A stretch of DNA of 44,989 bases, from positions 1 through 44,989 of the forward strand of contig NZ_JNKN01000016.1 in NCBI RefSeq assembly GCF_000702065.1, read 5' to 3'. Each line of letters begins with the position of its first letter. Position 1 is the stretch's first letter. Shown one piece after another: positions 29,667 to 37,667 of this stretch. The position numbers and the translations under genes were made by a program. The notes beneath the pieces are model-generated. The model saw only the letters and a list, made by a program, of their open reading frames with translations. It did not search any database and was not told where the DNA came from. The stretch is from Kandleria vitulina DSM 20405 (lineage in GTDB: Bacteria; Bacillota_I; Bacilli_A; Erysipelotrichales; Coprobacillaceae).

Positions 29667-29688
29667 TTCTTAAGAAATTCTTAACATA
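29667..29688 (-). promoter_or_regulatory. Two CTTAA boxes 11 bp apart at the C39-like gene start
   Basis: Plus-strand CTTAA cores start at 29669 and 29680. They lie just downstream of the -10 (29697-29702), around the transcription start, whereas the arrays of the NlpC/P60 genes lie upstream of the -35. A regulator binding here would be expected to repress. Confidence 0.5.
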
Positions 29689-29696
29689 CAAGCTTT

Positions 29697-29726
29697 ATAA
29701 TACTCTATAACACCTTTCGCCGTCAA
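29697..29726 (-). promoter_or_regulatory. Promoter of the C39-like gene
   Basis: On the minus strand TTGACG (29726-29721) and TATTAT (29702-29697) are 18 bp apart, about 46 bases before the ATG. Confidence 0.7.
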
Positions 29727-29750
29727 CCAATTTTCATAGTCAAAAAATGC

Positions 29751-29777
29751 AAAAAAACTGCAGATTATGCAGTTTTA
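29751..29777 (-). terminator. Terminator of the minus-strand HAD gene
   Basis: AAAACTGCA and TGCAGTTTT pair around a GATTA loop, with a T run on the minus strand. The stop of the HAD gene (29775) lies in the stem. Confidence 0.8.
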
Positions 29778-30563
29778 GAAAAGTTCGAAATGTTTGAGAG
29801 CGTTGTAGACGCCATCATCATTGATATCAGTTGTTTTATAAGTAACATGATCAAAAATGACAGGATTGCTATTTCCCATGGCAATGCTTTCTTTTGTGTA
29901 TTCTAGCATGGCTAAATCATTTGTTGAATCACCGATAGAAATAGTGTTTTCCCATGGGATATCAAGCATATCGATGATTTTCTTGATTCCTGTGGCTTTT
30001 GAATATCCTAAAGGAATATTTTCTATAAAATTATCAGCGCGCTGAATAAATTCGAGGTCATTCTTGAAGGCGTTCTTGAATGTATCAATATCACTTTCTG
30101 GATAATACCAAAGGGCCATCTTATCAAATGGAACATAGTCTCCTTTGTCATATTCATAGACTGGGAAGCCCTGGCTCTTATAGCGATTGCGGAAGTTGAT
30201 ATTTTGTGGATCTCTTAGATTGTGAGGATACCATGTCCCTTCTTTTCCTTCTAGAACATTTTCTACGTCAGTAGCAATTGAGAGGTCTACTATTTTTCTT
30301 CTTAGTTCATCATCTATTTCATGATGGAAGACTTCTTCTCCATGATAGAAGATGTTTGTGCCACATCCACAAATAAAGCCATCTACATCAAGTTCACGGA
30401 TCTGCTTTTCAATACTGCAGTAAGTACGTCCAGTATTGATAAAGAGAAGATGTCCGTTTTCTCTTGATTTCTTCATAGCTACCTTTGTGCTTTCAGGAAT
30501 TGTAAATGTGTCTTCTGTTGAGATTGTTCCATCAACATCAAAAAATACGATTTTTTTATCCAT
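29775..30563 (-). CDS. Cof-type HAD phosphatase
   Basis: The 262-aa protein shows FFDVDGTISTED (nucleophile Asp9), INTGRTYCSIEKQ (motif II), a motif III lysine in YSKATGIKKIID and IGDSTNDLAMLE (motif IV), with a type IIB cap (about residues 85-195). It should dephosphorylate a small metabolite in the cytosol; its substrate cannot be inferred. It is transcribed alone, divergently from nfnA. RBS AAAAAAGGAG precedes the ATG. It is about as distant from the other Cof proteins here as from those of other species, so it is not a recent duplicate. Confidence 0.9.
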   Translation of the reverse strand: MDKKIVFFDVDGTISTEDTFTIPESTKVAMKKSRENGHLLFINTGRTYCSIEKQIRELDVDGFICGCGTNIFYHGEEVFHHEIDDELRRKIVDLSIATDVENVLEGKEGTWYPHNLRDPQNINFRNRYKSQGFPVYEYDKGDYVPFDKMALWYYPESDIDTFKNAFKNDLEFIQRADNFIENIPLGYSKATGIKKIIDMLDIPWENTISIGDSTNDLAMLEYTKESIAMGNSNPVIFDHVTYKTTDINDDGVYNALKHFELF

Positions 30564-30625
30564 AAAGTGCTCCTTTTTTTCATTTTATTATTTTACATCA
30601 TAAAACGATTCGTTGCTAAATGCAA

Positions 30626-30654
30626 TTGTTTACATTTTTGTATTGTGATAAAAT
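30626..30654 (+). promoter_or_regulatory. Promoter of nfnAB
   Basis: TTGTTT (30626-30631) and TAAAAT (30649-30654) are 17 bp apart. The -10 lies in TATTGTGATAAAAT, a 14-mer that also occurs ahead of glgC (ending at 40440). Confidence 0.55.
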
Positions 30655-30681
30655 AAAAAGCTATAAAGGAGTGTAGCGAAT

Positions 30682-31533
30682 ATGTACGAAGTGAAAAGAA
30701 AAGTAATATTGAACGATGCTGCCTTTGAGATGGACGTTTATGCACCTTTGGTTGCAAAAAAATGTGAACCAGGGCAGTTTATTATTGCTCGTGTAGGAGA
30801 AGATGGAGAACGTATTCCTCTTACTATTGGTGATTATGATCCAGAAAAAGGAACAGTAACTATTGTAGTACAGGCTGTCGGCTTTTCTACAAAACAGATG
30901 TTAAAATTAGAAGAAGGAGATTGCTTTACAGACTTTGTTGGACCTTTAGGTGTACCAACAAAATTAAATCCTGAACATAAGCATGTTATTGGTGTTGCTG
31001 GTGGGATTGGTAGTGCCCCTGTTTATCCACAGCTAAAAAAACTTGCTGAAATGGGATGTAATGTTGATGTTATTATTGGTGGTAGAGAAAAACAATATGT
31101 ATTATGGGCAGAAAAATTTGAAAAATTCTGTGACCATGTCTACATTGCCACTGATAATGGAGAAGTAGGTACAAAGGGATTTGTTACTGATGTACTTCAG
31201 AAGTTAATTGATGATGGTGAAAAATTTGATGAAGTTATCGCCATTGGCCCTGTTATCATGATGAAGAATGTTGTAAGAGTCACTAAACCTTATAATATCC
31301 CAACTTCAGTTTCACTTAACCCAATTATGGTTGATGGTACTGGTATGTGCGGATGCTGCCGTGTTACTGTTGATGGAAAGATTAAGTTTGCTTGTGTAGA
31401 TGGTCCTGACTTTGATGGATTAACTGTTGATTTTGATGAACTTATGGCAAGACAGAGAATGTTTAAGGAAGAAGAACATCATGTCAATGAAAATGCTGAT
31501 CGTATCTGCAACTTAATGAGGGGAGTGGAGTAA
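30682..31533 (+). CDS. nfnA: NfnA-like FAD/[2Fe-2S] subunit of ferredoxin:NADP oxidoreductase
   Basis: The 283-aa protein is the small subunit of the electron-bifurcating NADH-dependent ferredoxin:NADP oxidoreductase. It has an FAD-binding barrel (GQFIIARVGEDGERIPLTIGD), an NAD-binding domain (GVAGGIGSAPVYPQ) and the cysteine cluster GMCGCCRV...FACVDGPDFDG that holds [2Fe-2S]. With NfnB it balances NADPH, NADH and reduced ferredoxin in the cytosol. The nfnB gene starts 2 bases after its stop. Relatives annotated as sulfide dehydrogenase or dihydroorotate dehydrogenase electron-transfer subunit are similar, but the NfnB partner decides. RBS AAAGGAG is slightly far from the ATG. Confidence 0.92.
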   Translation: MYEVKRKVILNDAAFEMDVYAPLVAKKCEPGQFIIARVGEDGERIPLTIGDYDPEKGTVTIVVQAVGFSTKQMLKLEEGDCFTDFVGPLGVPTKLNPEHKHVIGVAGGIGSAPVYPQLKKLAEMGCNVDVIIGGREKQYVLWAEKFEKFCDHVYIATDNGEVGTKGFVTDVLQKLIDDGEKFDEVIAIGPVIMMKNVVRVTKPYNIPTSVSLNPIMVDGTGMCGCCRVTVDGKIKFACVDGPDFDGLTVDFDELMARQRMFKEEEHHVNENADRICNLMRGVE

Positions 31534-31534
31534 T

Positions 31535-32929
31535 ATGCCAAATATGTCTAAAGAAAAAGTAAAAATGCCTGAACAGGATCCTCAGGTTAGAAATAAGAAC
31601 TTTGAAGAAGTCGCTCTTGGATATACTAAAGAAATGGCAATGGAAGAAGCAACTCGTTGTTTAAACTGTAAGAAACCATTCTGTATGGATGGATGTCCAG
31701 TTAATGTTCCAATTCCTCGTTTTATTCAGGAAGTTGCTAAAGGTGACTTTGATAAAGCTTTTGATATTATCACAGAAGAAAATGCATTACCTGCTATTTG
31801 TGGACGTGTCTGCCCACAGGAAAATCAGTGTGAAGGTAAGTGTGTACGTGGACGTGCTAAAGGTTCTGAATCAGTTGCAATCGGACGTCTTGAAAGATTC
31901 GTAGCTGATTATCATCGTGATCATGGTAAAAAGGATGAAAGCAAGATTGTCAAAAATGGCAAGAAGGTTGCTGTTGTTGGATCAGGTCCATCAGGTATTT
32001 CTTGTGCTGGTGAACTTGCAAAACGTGGTTATGATGTAAAAGTATTTGAAGCTCTTCATAAGACAGGAGGAGTTCTTTCATACGGTATTCCAGAATTCCG
32101 TTTACCTAAAGCATTAGTACAGTATGAAATTGATACTGTCGCTGATATGGGTGTAGATTTTGAAACAAATGTCGTTGTTGGACGTACAATTACTGTAGAT
32201 GAATTGGAAGAAGAAGGTTTTGATGCTATCTTCGTAGGTTCTGGAGCTGGTCTTCCACGTTTCCAGGGCATTCCTGGTGAAAACCTTAATGGCGTTTACT
32301 CAGCTAATGAATTCTTAACTCGTGTCAATTTAATGAAAGGCTACATGTTCCCAGATCGTCCTACACCAGTAAAAGTCACAAATACTGTTTGTGTTGTTGG
32401 TGCCGGTAACGTGGCAATGGATGCTGCTCGTACTGCTAAACGTTTAGGAGCTGAAAATGTCTATATCGTTTATCGTCGTAGTGAAGAAGAAGCACCTGCT
32501 AGAAAAGAAGAGATTCATCATGCTAAAGAAGAGGGCATCATCTTTAAGTTCTTGACTAACCCTATTGAAGTCAAAGGTGAAGATGGATGGGTTAAATCCT
32601 TAGTATGCCAGGAAATGGAACTTGGTGAACCTGATGAATCAGGAAGAAGAAGACCTGTTCCTGTAGAAGGAAAGACTTTTGAAATTGAAACAGGTACATT
32701 CATTGTAGCTATCGGTCAGTCACCTAACCCATTAATCAGACAAACTACACCTGGATTAGATACACAGAAATGGGGCGGAATCATTGTTAATGAAGAAACA
32801 AATGAAACAAGCCGTGAAAATGTGTATGCTGGTGGAGATGCGGTAACTGGTGCTGCAACTGTCATTTTAGCAATGGGTGCTGGTAAGAAAGCTGCACAGG
32901 CTATTGATGAAAAATTATCTAAGAAATAA
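31535..32929 (+). CDS. nfnB: NfnB-like (GltA-type) large subunit
   Basis: The 464-aa protein is the large subunit of NfnAB, related to the small subunit of glutamate synthase. The N-terminus holds [4Fe-4S] cysteines (CLNCKKPFCMDGCPVNVP and AICGRVCPQENQCEGKCVRG). Then come the FAD site VVGSGPSGISCAGELAKRGYDV, the NADPH site VVGAGNVAMDAARTAKRLG with YRRSEEEAPA, and the C-terminal FAD motif VYAGGDAVTGAATVILAMGAG. It bifurcates electrons from NADPH to NAD and ferredoxin. A glutamate synthase role is unlikely because no large gltB-type gene is near and NfnA precedes it. The operon ends at a strong terminator. Confidence 0.93.
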   Translation: MPNMSKEKVKMPEQDPQVRNKNFEEVALGYTKEMAMEEATRCLNCKKPFCMDGCPVNVPIPRFIQEVAKGDFDKAFDIITEENALPAICGRVCPQENQCEGKCVRGRAKGSESVAIGRLERFVADYHRDHGKKDESKIVKNGKKVAVVGSGPSGISCAGELAKRGYDVKVFEALHKTGGVLSYGIPEFRLPKALVQYEIDTVADMGVDFETNVVVGRTITVDELEEEGFDAIFVGSGAGLPRFQGIPGENLNGVYSANEFLTRVNLMKGYMFPDRPTPVKVTNTVCVVGAGNVAMDAARTAKRLGAENVYIVYRRSEEEAPARKEEIHHAKEEGIIFKFLTNPIEVKGEDGWVKSLVCQEMELGEPDESGRRRPVPVEGKTFEIETGTFIVAIGQSPNPLIRQTTPGLDTQKWGGIIVNEETNETSRENVYAGGDAVTGAATVILAMGAGKKAAQAIDEKLSKK

Positions 32930-32934
32930 GATTT

Positions 32935-32965
32935 AGAAGAGTACAGATGTGCTCTTCTTTTTTTA
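32935..32965 (+). terminator. Terminator of nfnAB
   Basis: AGAAGAGTAC (32935-32944) pairs with GTGCTCTTCT (32949-32958) with one wobble, followed by a T run. Confidence 0.9.
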
Positions 32966-33029
32966 TTTCCTTTTCATTTCTTTATTATCATGATAAAATT
33001 GGGCTACAAAGTAGTAGGAGGTATGGAAA

Positions 33030-33689
33030 ATGTACAGTCTATTGAAACCCTATGAAGCCATTGTAGATTTTTTAGGGGAAGCACTTGGTGATAATGTTGA
33101 GATTGCTTTGCATGATTTGACATCTCCTGAACAGGAAGTCGTAGCATTAGCTAACGGACATATTTCTGGCAGAACTGTCGGTGCTAAGCTTTCCAATCTC
33201 TCTATTCACTACCTAGAAACGAAACAGTACTTAAATAATGATTACGTGGTCAACTATAAGACCGCTGGACCTGATGGAAAGCTCTTAAAAGCTGCAACTT
33301 ATTTCATTAGGGAAGAAGGACGAGAAATGCCTATCGGCATGCTTTGTATTAATGTCAATATTTCAGATCTTGAATATATTCAGACGACACTTTATAAGAT
33401 TCTTGGTATCAAGGAAACGACTAAAGTTGAGTTTAAAAGAGATAACCCAATTGAAATTCTTTCCTCACCACTCGATGAAATGGTCGATAAGTATATTAAA
33501 GAATGTCTAACAGAAATGGGTATTCCATCTTATGTCTTGGTGGAAAGACTGAAAGTTGATGAAAAGATTAGAGTTGTAAAGTATTTACAGGCAAAAGGTA
33601 CATTTAAGGTGAAAGGTGCTATTGCACTTGTTGCCGAAAAGCTTGATGTATCTGAACCAACGATCTATAGATACTTAAAGAAAATGTAG
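33030..33689 (+). CDS. YheO-type PAS/HTH transcriptional regulator
   Basis: The 219-aa protein has an N-terminal YheO-like PAS domain (about residues 5-115: LHDLTSPEQEVVALANGHISGRTVG, GMLCINVNISDLEY) and a C-terminal DauR-type helix-turn-helix (about 160-219: KYLQAKGTFKVKGAIALVAEKLDVSEPTIYRYLKKM). It should sense a small molecule and bind DNA. The pyrophosphatase gene starts 9 bases after its stop, so it probably forms an operon with it and might control it. The ligand is unknown. RBS GGAGG lies 7 bases ahead of the ATG. Confidence 0.88.
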   Translation: MYSLLKPYEAIVDFLGEALGDNVEIALHDLTSPEQEVVALANGHISGRTVGAKLSNLSIHYLETKQYLNNDYVVNYKTAGPDGKLLKAATYFIREEGREMPIGMLCINVNISDLEYIQTTLYKILGIKETTKVEFKRDNPIEILSSPLDEMVDKYIKECLTEMGIPSYVLVERLKVDEKIRVVKYLQAKGTFKVKGAIALVAEKLDVSEPTIYRYLKKM

Positions 33690-33698
33690 GAGGAAATT

Positions 33699-35336
33699 AT
33701 GAGCGATCTTGTTTATGTAAGTGGACACAAGAATCCTGATACAGACTCAGTATGTGCTGCTATTTCTTATTCTTATTTATTAAATAAGACAAAGAAATAC
33801 AATGCTGTGCCAGTGAGACTTGGAGAGATTAGTAGAGAGACAGAGTATATCTTAAAAAGATTTAATAAGGATATTCCTATGCTTCTTAAATCTGTTAAAC
33901 AGAAAGTAGAAGACTTGGATTATGATAAGGTAACTGTATTCTCTAAAGAATTAACATTAAAGACAGCTTGGTCTTTAATGAAAGCCACAAATTTAAAATC
34001 AGCACCTGTTATGGATGATCAGGGTAAATTATTAGGACTTTTATCATCTACAAATATCATTCAGGGATATATGGATGACTGGGATAGTGACATTTTAAAG
34101 AAGGCTCATACCCCAATTGAAAATGTTGTTGATACATTAGCAGCTAAAGCTTTGTATCTTAATGAAAACTTAAGAAGAATTCAGGGAACAGTGCATATTG
34201 TTTCTATGACAACTAATGGCGCAATGAACTATATTGAAGAAAATGATGTTGCTGTTATTGGTGGAGATAGAAAAGAAATGATCCGTCATTTAGCGGATAC
34301 TAAAGTTGGATTAATCATCTTAACTGGTCAGTTTGATATTGATGAAGAAGATTTATCATACTGTCGTGAACGTGGTGTTTCTGTTATCAGCACACCATAC
34401 AATACGTTTGTAACATCTCAGCAGATCATTCAGTCAATTCCAGTAGAATATGTTATGCAAAAGGGCGGATTAACAGTATTCTCAACTGATGACACTGTTG
34501 AATCTTTAAGAGAAGTTATGAGCAAGACAAGATATAGAAGCTATCCTGTTGTTGATCTTAACGGTAAAGTAGTGGGTACAATTTCTCGTTATGCATTAAT
34601 CAACGGTGATCGTAAGAAGATCATTCAGGTTGACCACAATGAAAGAGGTCAAGCTGTAGATGGTATTGAAGAAGCTGAAATTCTTGAAGTTATCGATCAT
34701 CATAGAATCGCTGACTTCCAGACAGTGGGACCAGTATATTACAGAGCAGAACCTCTAGGATGTACATGTACAATCATCACAAAGATGTTTGATGAAGAAG
34801 GTGTAGATATCCCTGCTGATATCGCTGGATTGATGCTTGGAGCTATCATTTCTGATTCATTGTTATTCAGAAGTCCAACATGTACACCATATGATAAGAA
34901 GACAGCTTATCGATTAGCTAAGATTGCTGGTGTTGATCCAGTTGAATTTGGTATGGATATGTTCAAGGCTGGTACTTCTCTAGTTGGTAAGTCAGTAGAA
35001 GAAATCTTTAACCAGGATTACAAGAAATTCAATATCGGTGATGCTAAAGTTGGTGTTGCTCAGGTTAACACAATGGATATTGAAGGATTTGCTTCATATA
35101 AGAAAGATATGCTTGCTTATATGGAAAAAGTTTGTGAAGAAAATGAATTTGATTTCGCTATGTTATTGCTTACTGACGTTATCAATGCGACAAGTGAAGT
35201 CTTTGTTGCAGGAGATAAGCCAGAATATGTAGAAAAGGCATTCAATTGTCATTTAGTAGATTCTCAGGCTAACTTGCCAGGCGTTGTTTCTAGAAAGAAA
35301 CAGGTTGTACCTGCAATCACAAATGCTATTGGATAA
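33699..35336 (+). CDS. CBS-domain family II manganese pyrophosphatase
   Basis: The 545-aa enzyme hydrolyses pyrophosphate to phosphate with Mn. The DHH part opens with VSGHKNPDTDSVCAAI (metal His and Asp) and continues after the insert with VIDHHRI. The insert (about residues 65-300) holds a CBS pair (TNLKSAPVMDDQGKLLGLLSSTNI and TRYRSYPVVDLNGKVVGTISR) split by a DRTGG domain (about 170-245). The DHHA2 end carries SDSLLFRSPTCTPYD and the SRKKQVVPAI tail. In this family the CBS domains bind adenine nucleotides and the DRTGG form also diadenosine polyphosphates. It is the full-length regulated form. Likely operon with the PAS regulator. Confidence 0.93.
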   Translation: MSDLVYVSGHKNPDTDSVCAAISYSYLLNKTKKYNAVPVRLGEISRETEYILKRFNKDIPMLLKSVKQKVEDLDYDKVTVFSKELTLKTAWSLMKATNLKSAPVMDDQGKLLGLLSSTNIIQGYMDDWDSDILKKAHTPIENVVDTLAAKALYLNENLRRIQGTVHIVSMTTNGAMNYIEENDVAVIGGDRKEMIRHLADTKVGLIILTGQFDIDEEDLSYCRERGVSVISTPYNTFVTSQQIIQSIPVEYVMQKGGLTVFSTDDTVESLREVMSKTRYRSYPVVDLNGKVVGTISRYALINGDRKKIIQVDHNERGQAVDGIEEAEILEVIDHHRIADFQTVGPVYYRAEPLGCTCTIITKMFDEEGVDIPADIAGLMLGAIISDSLLFRSPTCTPYDKKTAYRLAKIAGVDPVEFGMDMFKAGTSLVGKSVEEIFNQDYKKFNIGDAKVGVAQVNTMDIEGFASYKKDMLAYMEKVCEENEFDFAMLLLTDVINATSEVFVAGDKPEYVEKAFNCHLVDSQANLPGVVSRKKQVVPAITNAIG

Positions 35337-35341
35337 TGATT

Positions 35342-35380
35342 AAAGTTGACAATCACAAAGATTGTCAACTTTCTTTTTTT
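35342..35380 (+). terminator. Terminator after the pyrophosphatase gene
   Basis: AAAGTTGACAATC (35342-35354) pairs with GATTGTCAACTTT (35360-35372), then C and seven T. Confidence 0.92.
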
Positions 35381-35422
35381 CACAAGACATGCTATATTTT
35401 ATAGTACGTAAGGGAGAATTAT

Positions 35423-35686
35423 ATGCGATTAGATAAATTTTTAAAGGTGTCCCGTATTATCAAAAGAAGGACGCTATCTAAAGAAATTGCGGAAGCAGAG
35501 CGTGTTAAGGTTAATGGGAAGATGGCTAAGCCATCTACGAAATTAAAGATCAATGATGAAATAGAAATTGCCTTTGGACGATCAATCTTGAAAGTACGTG
35601 TCAAGGAATTAAAGAATCATGTATTAAAAGATGAATCTGGCGATCTATATGAGATTATTGAAGAAATAAAGATCCCCTATGAATAA
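35423..35686 (+). CDS. rqcP: S4-domain protein RqcP (YabO)
   Basis: This 87-aa basic protein is an S4 RNA-binding domain (MRLDKFLKVSRIIKRRTLSKEIAEAERVKVNGK) with a short C-terminal tail. RqcP binds the stalled 50S subunit with RqcH in Firmicutes ribosome quality control and supports alanine-tail elongation. Length and the rest (KPSTKLKINDEIEIAFG) match Bacillus YabO/RqcP. The next gene is divIC, the same order as in Bacillus (with yabPQ absent). RBS AAGGGAG lies 7 bases ahead. Confidence 0.92.
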   Translation: MRLDKFLKVSRIIKRRTLSKEIAEAERVKVNGKMAKPSTKLKINDEIEIAFGRSILKVRVKELKNHVLKDESGDLYEIIEEIKIPYE

Positions 35687-35739
35687 CATTCTTTGTATTC
35701 ATAATCTTTAGTGATATAATAAATAAGAGGTGATTGTTT

Positions 35740-36042
35740 ATGTCTGCTAAGAAAAAAGTTGCTGTGTATAACCTGATATGGACAGTATTATTGTTTTTTA
35801 TTGCTTTTATGTGCGTGTTTACAGTTTTTTCTAGAATAAAGACAATCTGGGATAAGCAGGCAAGTTATAATCATCTGCTAGTAACAGAGAAGAAATTGAA
35901 AAAAGAAAGGCAGTCGCTTGAAACTGAGGTCAAGAATCTTGATGACGATGACTATGTTGTCAAGTATGCGCGAGATCATTACATCTTTACTGAAGGTGAT
36001 GAAAAAGCGGTCATTCTGCCAGAGAAGAATCATAAGAAATAA
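35740..36042 (+). CDS. divIC: Septum formation protein DivIC/FtsB-like
   Basis: The 100-aa protein has a short cytoplasmic start, one membrane helix (YNLIWTVLLFFIAFMCVFTVF), an extracytoplasmic coiled coil (NHLLVTEKKLKKERQSLETEVKNL) and the typical end DDYVVKYARDHYIFTEGDE. It joins FtsL and DivIB in the division complex at the septum. Gene order rqcP-divIC is conserved in Firmicutes. The ATG at 35740 is chosen because GAGG lies 9 bases upstream. Its final codons form the first arm of a terminator. Confidence 0.9.
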   Translation: MSAKKKVAVYNLIWTVLLFFIAFMCVFTVFSRIKTIWDKQASYNHLLVTEKKLKKERQSLETEVKNLDDDDYVVKYARDHYIFTEGDEKAVILPEKNHKK

Positions 36043-36062
36043 GCGTTGGCTTATTTCTTTTC
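36034..36062 (+). terminator. Terminator overlapping the end of divIC
   Basis: AAGAAATAAGC (36034-36044) and GCTTATTTCTT (36049-36059) pair around GTTG. The next start codon is only 16 bases beyond. Confidence 0.75.
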
Positions 36063-36077
36063 GTAAGGGAGCTTATT

Positions 36078-36857
36078 ATGTTTACAAATGTGTCGTATAG
36101 GTTTTCTAAATATAACAGAGTAAAAAATATTACCATCTATGTTCCTGATGATGCGAGTGAAGAAAAGCGTTATCCGGTTCTTTATATTAACGATGGTCAG
36201 AATGCTTTTTTTGATGATAATTCATACATGGGAGTATCATGGGGATTTTATGATTATGTAAAAGAACATGGGGATTGCTGTATCATGGTCGCCATTGACT
36301 GTGTTTTTGATGAAATAGGACGTATGGATGAATATGGTCCATGGAAAGTGAAGCGTTCTATTAGAAAAAAATTGCATATAGAAGAGAAGACAGGCGGTCA
36401 GGGAGATGACTATGTGAAATGGATCATTAATGAATTAAAGCCATTTATTGATGATAACTATCCTACTATTAAGCATGATTGTGCAATGGTAGGTTCTTCG
36501 ATGGGAGGCGTCATTACTGCCTATGCCTGCTTTGCTTATCCGAAGGTTTTTAAGAAAGGGGCAGCTCTTTCAACAGCCTTCTTTATTTATCCTCATGAAT
36601 TTAAGCGCTTACTAAAAAGAGCTGATCTTTCTTCATCTTCTTTCTATTTTGATTGTGGTGATGAAGAAGGACATGAAGATAGTCAAATGAGTCAGATTTA
36701 TATTGAATCACAAGATGCAATTAGAGCACAGCTTAAGAATAAGGAAGGAAACTTCGAGTATCATTTCTTTACGCATACGACTCATAATGAAGAAGCTTGG
36801 CGCAAGCGTGTGCCGCTCTTTATGCATTTTTTATTTGAGGAGGATCATCATGTATAA
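36078..36857 (+). CDS. Esterase-family alpha/beta hydrolase
   Basis: The 259-aa protein matches the PF00756 esterase family (IroE/esterase D-like). It has YPVLYINDGQNAFF near the start, nucleophile Ser in VGSSMGGVITAYA, acid Asp in FDCGDEEG and His in HTTHNEEAWRKR close to the C-terminus. It has no signal peptide, so it acts in the cytosol. Relatives cleave ester bonds of siderophores, sugars or thiol adducts. Its last 8 bases overlap the start of the first of two HAD genes, so the three genes, and ung and folC after them, form a tight run with overlapping ends. Confidence 0.88.
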   Translation: MFTNVSYRFSKYNRVKNITIYVPDDASEEKRYPVLYINDGQNAFFDDNSYMGVSWGFYDYVKEHGDCCIMVAIDCVFDEIGRMDEYGPWKVKRSIRKKLHIEEKTGGQGDDYVKWIINELKPFIDDNYPTIKHDCAMVGSSMGGVITAYACFAYPKVFKKGAALSTAFFIYPHEFKRLLKRADLSSSSFYFDCGDEEGHEDSQMSQIYIESQDAIRAQLKNKEGNFEYHFFTHTTHNEEAWRKRVPLFMHFLFEEDHHV

Positions 36858-37656
36858 GCTGGTCTTATCAGATTTAGATGAAACATTGATAGTCAATCAC
36901 CGTGTTCCAGAATTTAATCAGAAGGCTGTACAGAAGGCTAGAGAAAAAGGTGTTAAGTTTGTAGTCTGTACAGGAAGAAGTCAGATGATGATTGATGATA
37001 TTCTTCGTGATCTTTCTACTTATGATCAAAAAGAAGAATATTCTATCTGCTTTAACGGAGGATTGGTGATGGAGAATAAGAATAAAAGAATTCTTCATTT
37101 TCATCCACTGGATTATAAGAAAGCAGAGATTATTCATAGAGAAGGAATAAGAAGGGGTCTTTGTATTATCTTGTTTACTATTGATCATTGTTTTCTTATT
37201 CATCCTATTGAAAGTGAAATACAAAGAAAAATTGCTCAGAAGGCAGCTTATACCATCATCGAAGATGATGATTTTACACGTTTTAAGGACAAGAAGATTG
37301 CGAAGATTCTTCTTGTAAAAGATGATATGGATTATCTAAAGCAATTAAGAGATGAAGTTGCTCCCCTTGTAGAAGGAGTAGAACTCTCATTTTCTTCTAA
37401 TCGCTATATGGAATGTACTAGCGAAGGGGTTAATAAGGGAGAAGGACTAAGATGGCTGGCTGATTATCTCCATATAGATATTAAAGATACCATTGCGATT
37501 GGTGACAATTACAATGATGTCACAATGCTTGAATGTGCTGGTATTGGTGCTTGTGTTTCTAGCAGCAATGATGATATTAAGGCTATTTCTGATTATATCT
37601 GTCAACATGATTACGGGGATGGCGCAGTCAAGGAAGTATTAGAAAAATTTATTTAA
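36850..37656 (+). CDS. Cof-type HAD phosphatase (DxDET type), first of a tandem pair
   Basis: The 268-aa protein has LSDLDETLIVN (nucleophile Asp8; DxDET instead of DxDGT), VCTGRSQMM (motif II), a lysine in GVNKGEGLRWL (motif III) and IGDNYNDVTMLE (motif IV). The type IIB cap is in the middle. It shares SSNRYME and the motif III-IV block with the next gene, showing a duplication. Its start overlaps the esterase end; a longer in-frame ORF upstream lies within the esterase gene and is not coding. Substrate unknown. Confidence 0.9.
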   Translation: MYKLVLSDLDETLIVNHRVPEFNQKAVQKAREKGVKFVVCTGRSQMMIDDILRDLSTYDQKEEYSICFNGGLVMENKNKRILHFHPLDYKKAEIIHREGIRRGLCIILFTIDHCFLIHPIESEIQRKIAQKAAYTIIEDDDFTRFKDKKIAKILLVKDDMDYLKQLRDEVAPLVEGVELSFSSNRYMECTSEGVNKGEGLRWLADYLHIDIKDTIAIGDNYNDVTMLECAGIGACVSSSNDDIKAISDYICQHDYGDGAVKEVLEKFI

Positions 37657-37667
37657 GGAGAATGTGT

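Noticed and set aside
2878-29757. Shared T7-GCA-T5 segment before the transglutaminase-like and C39-like genes
   Set aside because: In the second case it is the T run of the upstream HAD terminator; the match is low-complexity and probably chance.
31535-32929. Glutamate synthase small subunit
   Set aside because: There is no large subunit nearby and an NfnA-type partner precedes it directly, so NfnB is the better call.
36703-36849. 49-aa extension of the first DxDET HAD gene
   Set aside because: It lies within the esterase gene in another frame; the ATG at 36850 has AGGAGG upstream.
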